Below are positions 1 through 8,900 of a stretch of 64,000 nt of DNA, piece after piece (the first letter of the stretch is position 1; every line of letters starts with the position of its first letter). Location of the stretch: NCBI GenBank assembly GCA_938084835.1, contig CALKER010000009.1:62001-126000 (forward strand), given 5' to 3'. Source of the stretch: an uncultured Thermoguttaceae bacterium (lineage in GTDB: Bacteria; Planctomycetota; Planctomycetia; Pirellulales; Thermoguttaceae). The notes beneath the pieces are model-generated. The model was not told the origin of the DNA. It was given only the letters and a program-made list of their open reading frames with translations, and ran no database searches. Position numbers and translations under genes: made by a program.

Positions 1-1079
1 GGCTGTCCCCGGGCTATCTTGCACTGAGCTAAAAAGGTGCCCCTGTCCACCAGCCGCAGGACCGCCCAATCGTCCGTAATCGCCGTGAAATGCCAACGCC
101 TTCCGTAGTGCAGCCGCCAAAGCCCGTCTGGGGCCTGCTGTTCCAAAAGGAGAAGTTCCGGCGCGGGCTCGAAAATCCCACTCACAAGCTGAGGGTCCTC
201 CACCTGCGGGCATTGTTGGTCCGGTTTTACGCTGATTGCGACTTTGGTTACTAAGTCAACACCTGGCGCAATCGGACCGGATTCCCGCTTTTCGTGATAG
301 GCCAGCCCAAGCCAGATAACCCGGCCTTTTGAGATGGAAAATTGATAGCGCCCTTTCAAAGTGATCTCGCTGTGCACGGCCTCGGCAGCCCCTTCCAATC
401 GGCCGGAAAACTCAACGCGGACGATGTCGCCAACAACTTCCAGCATAGTCGCCTCGACACCCCCCAACGTGACTCCCTCCAGACCCACCAGCACCCCAGC
501 CACATCCGCCGGAATCGTCCATTTACTTCCTTCGCCAACAGGTTGGGGGGGTAGGAGACCAGCCAAACCCAGCGTCGCCAGAGTTGGCTGAAGGAGATCT
601 AATTCGCCCCTTGTGAGTGGCCCTGACAAGCTCCAAAGAAGGGTGTCCGTTCCGCCGGTCCGGGCCAAGATTAATCGCCGATCTGGCCGGAGGGTCACGG
701 TCACCTGCTGGCTGCCTACCCGACCTGTTGTTTCAGCTAGCTCGAACCACCGAATTCCCCCACGGACAATCTCTGTCGCATTCTCGGAAAGGTAACCAAT
801 AACCGGCCGCTCCCAGAACTTAAATCTCCCCTCGGCCTGGGTTGGGGCGGACTCCACCTTGTTTCCACGGCGTACCAGGATTTTGCCTTCGGCTTCCACC
901 GTCAGCTCCACCTGGTCAGGTGACCCTCCGGGCTCGGCTGGCCTAAGCTGAATTTGTTCCGCGCTCCCCAGGCCGGGACCGGGGTTAAATATTAGGGCGG
1001 CGAAAGCCAATGCGCACATTACAGCCGGTTTTCTATGAAAATTTTGGGGAGAGTGGGAAGCTTCATGAGACAAGTACAC
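1..1079 (-). CDS. secreted hypothetical protein, N-terminal part (runs off the left edge)
   Basis: The reading frame stays open for 359 codons and leaves the window, so the C-terminus is missing. I place the start at a GTG at 1079-1077, because an AGGAGGG Shine-Dalgarno site at 1088-1094 lies 8 nt upstream. That start gives a signal peptide: a basic stretch (FHRKPA), a hydrophobic core (VMCALAFAALIF), then a likely cleavage site after GSA near residue 40. The rest is a soluble, beta-rich exported domain with many short Gly/Leu/Val stretches and no motif I recognise. An ATG at 1019 would begin inside the hydrophobic core and is less likely. It is transcribed away from the sigma factor gene, across a long spacer. 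Function unknown. Confidence 0.75.
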   Translation of the reverse strand, partial: MYLSHEASHSPQNFHRKPAVMCALAFAALIFNPGPGLGSAEQIQLRPAEPGGSPDQVELTVEAEGKILVRRGNKVESAPTQAEGRFKFWERPVIGYLSENATEIVRGGIRWFELAETTGRVGSQQVTVTLRPDRRLILARTGGTDTLLWSLSGPLTRGELDLLQPTLATLGLAGLLPPQPVGEGSKWTIPADVAGVLVGLEGVTLGGVEATMLEVVGDIVRVEFSGRLEGAAEAVHSEITLKGRYQFSISKGRVIWLGLAYHEKRESGPIAPGVDLVTKVAISVKPDQQCPQVEDPQLVSGIFEPAPELLLLEQQAPDGLWRLHYGRRWHFTAITDDWAVLRLVDRGTFLAQCKIARGQ

Positions 1080-1087
1080 GGACAATT

Positions 1088-1094
1088 CCCTCCT
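1088..1094 (-). promoter_or_regulatory. Shine-Dalgarno site deciding a GTG start
   Basis: AGGAGGG on the minus strand, 8 nt before the GTG at 1079. It decides the start of the secreted protein at the left edge. Confidence 0.65.
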
Positions 1095-1582
1095 GGATCT
1101 AATAACTCAATGGGCTTTACAATGCTTTCTATTTTTGCAAACAACATTACAATTTCGGTTTGGGCATTAGTCTTCGTTAGTTCGAAGTTTCCTCGAACTC
1201 GGCTATGGAGGGAAATCTTGTGCCCTGAACCTCTGAGTCGTCGATAGGCTCGATCAGTGAATCCGCACCTGCGGTTGCCGATCAAAAATTGCGGGAATTC
1301 TTTTTCCAAAGCTCATTGGTATGCTTGTCCTTAAGAAAGAGTCTTTAGCCCTTCAACTTGGGAATCAGCCCCAACCTTGGATAGTTGGTGAATCATTTAG
1401 AGTCAATTGGCGTGCTGGTTAAGTGACGGGTCGTAGAGCCTCCGCCGCCGCGGGAGCTTATCGCTACCATTTACCGGGCGGAAAGGGCAGTTTTTGACCG
1501 GGCTAAGGCGATCCGCTGCCGCGAGGCCGCAGTTCCTAAGGCTTGGACCTTCAGCAGGAGAGGGCCGAAACAGTTTCAAGGT

Positions 1583-1611
1583 TTGACATGGCTATATATG
1601 GGGTGTAAAGA
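1583..1611 (+). promoter_or_regulatory. sigma-70-like promoter candidate
   Basis: Consensus TTGACA at 1583-1588, a 17-bp spacer, then TAAAGA at 1606-1611. The -35 is perfect and the -10 is weak (3 of 6). No coding start follows within 900 bp, so it would drive either an RNA or the very long leader of the sigma factor gene. The strong GC palindromes just downstream fit a structured transcript. This is pattern evidence only. Confidence 0.3.
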
Positions 1612-1787
1612 CCACCCGAGGATATGACACCGCCGAGCAAGACCCCCCACTTAACCGGTTGGCCGGCCGGGTCTCAGGGGGAAATCGCAACGAATTACAA
1701 ATACGCTGCCGTGTTCCTAACTGTCATGACGTGGCTACTAGACGGTGCACAATCCCCCAAATTTAGGAAATGGCCGCTTTAATTCGT

Positions 1788-1815
1788 GCGTTAGAAGCTA
1801 AGCGTTAGAAGCTGA
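1788..1815. repeat. 14-bp tandem duplication
   Basis: GCGTTAGAAGCTAA at 1788-1801 is followed directly by GCGTTAGAAGCTGA at 1802-1815 (13 of 14 identical). It is one of several two-copy tandem repeats in spacers of this window. Confidence 0.8.
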
Positions 1816-2459
1816 TAGCGCGGGTGTGCTCCCAACAGCGAAAACTCGCTTCACGGATATGAAGAAGGACCGTCGCCGGACCTGCCAGTGTGTAATGTTC
1901 TGCCCAACTGCAATTAGGCTCGACAGGGCGTTAGAGTCCAGGTCCACAGAAATGAAAAGAAAGATTATGGGGTTCACCGCTGTGTGAATCGTAACTTCTT
2001 GCCCAGGTCTTTTCAGCCCAATCAGAATAAAAGTCGCAGAATCCAGTTCGGTGAAACTTTCGTGAATTCAGGAAATAGAACACACGAAGTAAGGAAATTT
2101 GGCAAAACGCAGGGATTTTTCGGGCTGGCAAGTGGAAAAGCCAACTGTTACAGCTTGGCGGCCATGTCACAATGGGAAACGGAATGACTTTTGCTTATCA
2201 TTTGCAAATTCAGCCCGCACTGCGTGGTGCCGCAAGACTAAAGTCAGAAGCTGAAAGCTGCAAACGGTTGTGCCACACCTTGCTTTCAGGACGGCAGAGT
2301 GTGTGGGCTCGCGGAGTACGGGGGATCAATCAGGCATGAATAAGGTATTATCGGTCAATCTTGAGGTGAATATTTCGACCAATCGCCCGATTCAAACGTA
2401 GATATTTGCGAACTTAGTTGCAGAGTGGCACCGAACACGAAAGTTTTTGAAAGAAGATA

Positions 2460-2488
2460 TTGTCAAAAATCGCCGTTGAGGTTAAAGT
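2460..2488 (+). promoter_or_regulatory. promoter candidate for the sigma factor gene
   Basis: TTGTCA at 2460-2465, a 17-bp spacer, then TAAAGT at 2483-2488, about 115 bp before the sigma factor start. Spacing is ideal. The -35 matches 5 of 6 and the -10 is weak. It is unconfirmed, and planctomycete promoter consensus may differ. Confidence 0.35.
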
Positions 2489-2604
2489 AGGAAGACAATC
2501 CTGGGTCTTTACACCGAAAAGGGGCCGGGTCAGTCAATAAATGGCTGGTGTGGGGAGGAGGGGTCAGCCGGGTTGCCGGGGACCACGGGAGGCGGACGTC
2601 TAAC

Positions 2605-4278
2605 ATGAACAGCGGTTACCTCTGCCCGGCTTTGCGGGAGCTCAGGGATCAGCAAGTCCGCTTCGCGCCTCGGGAAAAAAGGCTAGAGCAAGCCGCGCGG
2701 GCGGAAAAGCTTCTCGAAGAGCTCCGTGAAGATCGGGAATACACTTATGAGTATCTTTGCTACCGGATTACCCGGTTCCGCCCCGATCGTTACCCCGGCT
2801 TGAAGCTCAGCGGCGCCCTTGCCTGCCATGATGTGGCCCTCCTTGTGGAAGACCTTTGGGAGTCGGCTCGCCTCGCAGCCGAGGAAATCGGCGAACCACT
2901 TTACACCCTTCCCGAGCTGGCTAAAGCTCTCAACGTGTGCCAAAAAACCATCACGCGATGGCGGCGATGGGGATTGATCGGTCGGCGGGTGATTGTTCGG
3001 GGACGTCCACGAGTTGTCTTCACTAGAAGTTCCGTTCGGCGTTTTTTGGAACGACACGCACGCCTTGTGGAAAGAGGGGCGCAGTTCAGTCAACTGACCG
3101 TGGAGGAACGGCGAATGATCATTGATCGAGCGCGGGAACTTGTCGCCACCGGAGCTTGTCCCTCGGAGGTGGCGCGACAAATTGCCAAGGAAAGCGGCCG
3201 AAGCCCCGAGACGATTCGTTATACCATTAAACAGTTTGACGAAGCCCACCCGGAGTTTGCCATCTTCCCCGACAAACTTCAACCCCTAACCGAGGAGGAC
3301 AAGCGCCGCATTTATCAACAGTTCCGTCATGGGGTGTCGGCAGCAGCGCTGGCGAAGGAATTTGGCCGGGCTAAGAGCACCATCTATCGCGTCGTCGCCG
3401 AGATGCGCGCCAAGCGCATCATGGAACTGCCGCTGGACTACATCTACAGCCCCGAGTTTGAGCAGATCAAATCGGAGCAGCAAGAGCGCGAGGTCCTCGG
3501 TCCTCCGCCGCCTTCCCCGCACCCACAGCGTCCGCCTCGTGTTCCGCCCGGCTTGCCACCTTATTTGGCGAGTCTCTACGAGGTCCCCCTGTTGACGCGC
3601 GAACAGGAGGTTCACTTATTCCGGAAGATGAACTATCTGAAATTCAAGGCTTCCAAACTGCGTGAGAAACTCGACCCAGCTCATCCGCGTACCGAGCTGA
3701 TGGACCAAATCGAGAAGCTGTACGAACAAGCGGTGGCCACGAAAAATGAAATTGTTTCGGCCAACTTGCGGCTTGTGGTGTCGATTGCCAAACGCCACGT
3801 CGGGCCTGGAAGCAATTTCTTCGAACTTGTTAGCGACGGTAACATGTCGCTGATCCGTGCTGTGGAGAAGTTCGATTACACCCGGGGCAACAAGTTCAGC
3901 ACCTATGCAAGCTGGGCCATTATGAAAAATTTTGCGCGGACTATCCCCGACGAACAGCGCCATCGCGAGCGCTTCCGCACCAGTCAAAGTGAAATGTTCA
4001 ATATGACTGAGGACGTCCGGTCGGACCAGTATGAGCGCGAAACCGCCCAATTTCTCCGAGAACAGCAAATCGAGCGCATTCTGTCCAGACTCGATCCGCG
4101 CGAACAGCAGATCATCGCAAGTCGCTTTGGGCTGGGTGATCGCCGTGAACCGTTGACATTAAAACAGGTGGGAGCGGAATTAGGGGTCACCAAAGAGCGG
4201 GTCCGCCAGATTGAGGCTCGGGCCCTTAGCAAGCTTCGCAAGGCCGCTGAGGAAGAGCAGATTGAGTTCCCGGACTAG
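2605..4278 (+). CDS. sigma-70 family RNA polymerase sigma factor with multi-HTH N-terminal extension
   Basis: A 557-residue sigma factor that would direct RNA polymerase to a promoter set. I take the ATG at 2605, with GGAGG 12 nt upstream, over an upstream in-frame ATG at 2548. Visible parts in order: a helical region (1-95); a MerR-like winged HTH (about 98-150, LPELAKALNV then TITRWRRWGLIG); a second HTH (about 176-212, SEVARQIAKESGR); a third (about 228-268, AAALAKEFGR); a Pro-rich linker (298-318); sigma regions 1.2-2 (about 320-455, with NLRLVVSIAKRH and KFSTYASWAI); then region 4 (about 486-548, LGVTKERVRQIEARAL). Region 3 is almost absent, with about 35 residues between regions 2 and 4. 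The N-terminal HTHs suggest it may bind DNA or an effector itself. The family is common in planctomycetes and distinct from a standard RpoD. The regulon is unknown. Confidence 0.88.
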   Translation: MNSGYLCPALRELRDQQVRFAPREKRLEQAARAEKLLEELREDREYTYEYLCYRITRFRPDRYPGLKLSGALACHDVALLVEDLWESARLAAEEIGEPLYTLPELAKALNVCQKTITRWRRWGLIGRRVIVRGRPRVVFTRSSVRRFLERHARLVERGAQFSQLTVEERRMIIDRARELVATGACPSEVARQIAKESGRSPETIRYTIKQFDEAHPEFAIFPDKLQPLTEEDKRRIYQQFRHGVSAAALAKEFGRAKSTIYRVVAEMRAKRIMELPLDYIYSPEFEQIKSEQQEREVLGPPPPSPHPQRPPRVPPGLPPYLASLYEVPLLTREQEVHLFRKMNYLKFKASKLREKLDPAHPRTELMDQIEKLYEQAVATKNEIVSANLRLVVSIAKRHVGPGSNFFELVSDGNMSLIRAVEKFDYTRGNKFSTYASWAIMKNFARTIPDEQRHRERFRTSQSEMFNMTEDVRSDQYERETAQFLREQQIERILSRLDPREQQIIASRFGLGDRREPLTLKQVGAELGVTKERVRQIEARALSKLRKAAEEEQIEFPD

Positions 4279-4610
4279 GCTCCAGCCAGTACCCGGAAGC
4301 CCCAAGACGGGCCGTCCTCCCACCTTTCAATGCGTGCTTCAGGAATTTGTTCAACGTTGAGCCCCTGTTAAGGCCCTGCTTCGTCGGCAGGGCTTTTTCT
4401 TTTTAAGCACTTGTTCTTCCAAAAAACAAAAAACTTTGGAGTGTTGTTATCAGGTCGCACGTCGGTCAAGAATTACCCGAGCGATTCGGTCCCGCCCCGC
4501 ACAGCGCAACAGAATCGAAGCGGACCGACTCAATCCAGTAAAGGGTCAATTTCGGGAACCATTTCTGGTGCGGAAAAGTGCAGGGTCTTTGCCCCCAATA
4601 TGGAACCGTG
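4279..4610. other. spacer between convergent genes
   Basis: Convergent spacer between the sigma factor (plus) and the TPR protein (minus). It contains the sigma-gene terminator at 4371-4404 and nothing else I can support. Confidence 0.5.
4371..4404 (+). terminator. Rho-independent terminator of the sigma factor gene
   Basis: Stem GCCCTGC at 4373-4379 pairs with GCAGGGC at 4387-4393 across a 7-nt loop, followed by TTTTTCTTTTT. It lies about 95 bp after the sigma factor stop. Geometry is textbook. Confidence 0.8.
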
Positions 4611-5135
4611 CTACGAGGAAGGAGCCCCGCTATTTCGGGATAAATCAGGTTGGTCCGGGGGGTAACTTTCCTGACCCTGAGATCTAACGCGGATAACAAC
4701 TCGTTTATTCGGGGGTAGAGCTCCGCGAGCAAACCCCAGTAAATTGATCGCCCGCATCAAGTCACCCGCCTCTCGGTAACACATGCTAGACGCTAAGTAT
4801 GCCGGGCGATCGAAAGGCGGGGGAATGAATTGCGCCGCGTATTCGAAAGATACCGCAGCCTCCGCAAATCGCGATTGAAGTCGCAGGGCCTCACCCCGAA
4901 GCAAAGCGGCACCAGGATTGAACGGACCCACATCGCCCAGCTCGTCCAAAATCTGGACGGTTTTCTCGGGTAAACCGAGCTCTAAATAACCGGCAGCTTC
5001 GTTTAGCCGACGGGCGACTCGAATCCAGTGCAGCTGCTGTTCTGGAGACAGACGTTCCCCACCCTGCGGGGAGGCTCCCGCCGCCGGTGCGGACTGGAAT
5101 TCCGGATTTTCCGAGTGCTCACGACCTGTTGCCAT
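4611..5135 (-). CDS. TPR-repeat protein, small
   Basis: A 174-residue protein. After a low-complexity N-terminus (about 1-30) come helical pairs typical of tetratricopeptide repeats: RRLNEAAGYLELGLPEKTVQILDEL, then GAALLRGEALRLQSRFAEAA, then LASSMCYREAGDLMRAINLLG. The C-terminal 30 residues are disordered and polar. TPRs mediate protein-protein contacts, and the partner cannot be told from sequence. No signal peptide, so probably cytoplasmic. The ATG at 5135 lacks a clear Shine-Dalgarno site. It stands alone, convergent with the sigma factor gene and divergent from the large secreted protein. Confidence 0.7.
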   Translation of the reverse strand: MATGREHSENPEFQSAPAAGASPQGGERLSPEQQLHWIRVARRLNEAAGYLELGLPEKTVQILDELGDVGPFNPGAALLRGEALRLQSRFAEAAVSFEYAAQFIPPPFDRPAYLASSMCYREAGDLMRAINLLGFARGALPPNKRVVIRVRSQGQESYPPDQPDLSRNSGAPSS

Positions 5136-5928
5136 TTTTAGCTTGGATCTGTCGAATTGGCGCTAAACTCCGCCGAACAAGCGGTTCAGTGAATGGCTTT
5201 CAACCATCGACCCGGCAATAGTTCACAATCGGCAGCCGACGTTGAGGGCAGCAAATTTTGTGCCTAATTGATTCTTATGGAAGTTTTGCGCAAGTATTTT
5301 CCAAATCGACACTTACATCAAGGCCCCCAAAAGTACTGATAAGAACTGCCAATTTGGCACCAAAAAAGATTTGGAAACACCGAGGCCAGCACGACGTTCA
5401 CACATGTTTTCCCGAACTAACTTTCCAAACCAAGCGTTTACGATAGGAACCAAGCCTAGCCCAGCAAGGTTAGCTCGATAAACTTTCGTAGTGAACGGCC
5501 GGAATCCAACCAGACCCAGCTGGCCGCTCTAAAGCCGGCCTCAGATGGCGCTGTGAACACCCCTCTGTTGTTGGCATATCAACACCCTCCTTATAGGTAA
5601 AGCCGGTAGCCATCGAAAACGGCGCGCATCGCATTCCGATTGGTATTTCGTGCCCAAACTTTTCTTTAGTTCCCAGATTGGCCAATCCAACCTCGCCGCG
5701 CTGGGAATAACCGCCTAACCACTCCTCTTAAACGACAGTGGTTTCCTACCTTGGCGACCGAGGAAGGTGACGGATTTTAAAACTTCCGGCTTGATGCCCT
5801 GCCTGAAGATTTTTTCACCTAGGCCTCCGCGGGCTCGAAAGGTTAAAATCCCGCCCGCACTACACAGCGCGAAAAATAACTCATCGGATCCACCCAAATG
5901 TTGATCTTGTAGCTTGCTTTAGTGATCT
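5136..5928. other. spacer between divergent genes
   Basis: About 0.8 kb between the divergent TPR and large secreted protein genes. I see no gene, tRNA or clear promoter; the short open frames look random. Confidence 0.4.
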
Positions 5929-8900
5929 ATGGGCGGACAAGGAGGTCCGAACAGAACTTGGGGTATCGCTACTTGGGTTGCGAGCTCTCGCCGGGTCGGG
6001 TTGCTTTTCCTTTTGTTTTTTGCGAGCTGGGCATCGTTTAATGGCCAAGCCTGGGCTACCCAACCTGGCTCGCTCCGCAGGATGGTTTTTCGCATCACCT
6101 GGTGGGGGAAAACGCCGGGAAACTGGTGCGGAGTCATTTTGCTAAGTCAGGGGAAGATTTCGGATTTCCTCCCTCTCTCGCTTGAGCCCGACGCCTCCAC
6201 CAGTGCGTGGATTCCCCCTGGGCTTTCGGCCGATGTGCACTCCATGCAGCCCCCCGAAGGTTTGTCCTCGCCGAGCTCCTGCCTACTTTTTCGACCGGAA
6301 AGTCCTCGGCGTGTCGATGGAGTGGAAATATCGGTGGAATCCCCTTTAGAAAGTCTTCTGGGTATAGGATTCCGTACGACTGGGCCGACTCCCCATTACA
6401 TCTGGCTTACAAACACACTTTCTAACATGGTCGAGCAGCCTCAAGAGCATGTTGTGGAAGCCCTTGGGTTGGTAGTCCGGATTCAGCGGCGGGCCGATGA
6501 TCGGCTCCGCGTCAGGGTGGATCGAGATTCCCTGGTTTTTCGTCCCGGAGAAAGCTTTCGCTTTGAGCTTCAGCCCGACTTGTCTTTCAAGCAAAGGGAA
6601 GGAACGGTTCGGCTTGACCTTCGCCTTAGCAACACCCAGACCGGGCGAGACGAATGGCATCAACAGTTAGAGTTAGCTCCAGCCACCGAGTCGCTTCCGA
6701 TCTCGCTTAGATTACCGACAGAGGAAGGAGTCTACGACTTATCGATCACAGCCGAGGCAGCCCCCAAGTTGCCTTTGCCTCATTTTCGGGGGCTTCCGTC
6801 GTTGACCACTCGTCCCCCGCTTCCGGCCCTTCCTGAACCTCTGTGGTCGAAGGCACCCTTGGCGCAGCGAAAAATTCAGCTAGTCGTGGTAAGCGATCAG
6901 GAGGCCGCCGAGTCGTCCGGCGCAAGCTCATGGCGCCAAGTGGCATACTGGGATCCGGGGGCAACGCGATGGCGGGAGCGTTTCGGCCCTTTGCCCCAGC
7001 CTCAGCGACTTCTACCCATAACCCGCAGTGTGATCGCCTCCAAGGGTGTGCGGGTGGTTCGTCAGGGAGAACAGGTATGGTCGGAGCTTGCCCCCTCGGT
7101 TCCCCAGGAGCCAAGCTACTTCACCGTTAGTCTTCCTGTGGACAAGCCCGGCGCAACGCACCTTTTGGAGTTGGAATTGCCCCCGGGGTTTCCGCAGCTT
7201 TTAGCTGTGGGAGTGCTCGAGGCTACCGGCAGCGATGGGGCCCTTTGGCCGTCCGCCTTTTCGGCTGTGGTCGTTCCCCAGCAGGTCTGGGCCTTTGCCG
7301 AGGCTCCCACAAGCAGGCGGCACCACCTTTTCTTTTGGCCACGAAGTAAAGAGCCGGTGCTTCTGTTGATGAACCTCTCGCCGAATGGTCCGGCACGTTG
7401 GGGGCGAATTTCTGTGCACAGTACTTCGGGCAAATTGGCACCGCTTGCGCCAAAAAGGACCGTTTCAAGCCAGCGGATGCTGACGGCCTACGCGGCGCGA
7501 CCTTTTGCCCCAGAGATGTTCGGCGGCGGGCAAAAGACATTAGCCGGCAGTCTCGACGCCGCCGACGACTGGCCATCATTTTATGACGCGGCCGTCCGTC
7601 TCATCGACTATGTTCGCTACGTAGGCTACAACTCCGTCAGCTTTCCCGTCTATGCAGAGGGGAGTAGCCTTTACCCTAGTAGCGTTTTGCGGCCGAACTG
7701 TCGCTATGACACTGGCCTTTTTAACGACACGGGCCAAGATCCCGTGCGGAAAGATGTCGTGGAGCTTGTTGCCCGATTGTGCGATCGCACCGGGCTGGGA
7801 TTCATTCCGGCTCTGGAATTTGCAGCGCCACTGCCGCGGCTTGAGGAGCTTTTGCGGACATCCCCCCAAGCCAGTTCGGGTGTAGTTTTGGAGGGCACAT
7901 CTCTAAGTTTGACAAGGGGAACCGCAAAGCTCCCCCGTTACAACCCTATTCATCCCCAGGTCCAAGCCGCCATTGAGGAGGCGGTCGAGGAGCTTTTGAA
8001 TCGCTACTCAGCTCATGCGTGTTTTATCGGAGTTGCCTTACAGTTGACACCAGAGACTTTTACCCACTTTCCGGGATTGGCTTGGCCGTTAGATGACCTC
8101 ACCCTGCAGCAATTTCGGGAAGAAAGCGGTGTGGCCATCGATCTCTCAGAGACCGATCCCACGCAACGAGCGGTGATCATCGCCCACCAATTTCGTCAAC
8201 AATGGCTTGTGTGGCGCGCCCGAAAACTCACGAAGTTTTACATCCAGCTGGGAAAAAAGATCGCCGCGCACAAACCCCAGGCTACGCTTTTTCTAGTAGG
8301 CCCAGAGATTTTCGACGTCCCTGAGCTGCGAGATTGGCTTCGCCCCCGTTTGCCGCAGCACCTGACGGCAGCCGATGCCTACCTCCTTGTTGGCCTGGAC
8401 ATTTCGGCTCTTGCCGAGCAGGACAATGTTGTGATCCTTCGGCCATACACCTCCTTTATTTTTCCCGAAGAAGGCGGAGAGATCAGATCCTGCGACTTAA
8501 ACTTTTTACCTTATTACGATCGTCTATTTAGTGCCTGTCGGAAGAAAGGAACGGTGATCTTTCGCCGTCCTGTCGCATTCCGGCTACCCGCGGTGGAGGA
8601 GCTGTCGCAACGGTTTGCCACTTCTGTACAACTAGCCACTTGGCACATCGCGGGCGACGAAAGCTGTCGACCCCTTGCCCAGAGTCTGGCCAGTGTGGAT
8701 CCGGAGGTCATCTTCGATGGTACCTGGCACTTCTCTTTAGGGCATGGCGACACTTTTCGACAATGGCTTGCGGGACTCAAGCATTTGCCGCCGGCGGCAA
8801 CCCGCGGGGAAACCGGCCGGTCAGACGACACCTTTAGCCCTGTGGTAATTCGTCTTCACAGATCGGACAGGGCCACCTATCTTTCTGTGGTCAATCCCAC

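Larger units (their letters stand above)
1095..2604. other. 1.5 kb spacer between divergent genes
   Basis: No convincing gene. It separates the left-edge secreted protein (minus) from the sigma factor (plus). It holds a plus-strand promoter-like pair near 1583, two adjacent 8-bp palindromes near 1653, a 14-bp tandem repeat near 1788 and a second promoter-like pair near 2460. Short open frames here lack ribosome sites and protein-like composition. Confidence 0.5.

Noticed and set aside
2683..3282. Minus-strand frame of 199 codons inside the sigma factor gene
   Set aside because: Fully inside a certain gene on the other strand; no supporting signal.
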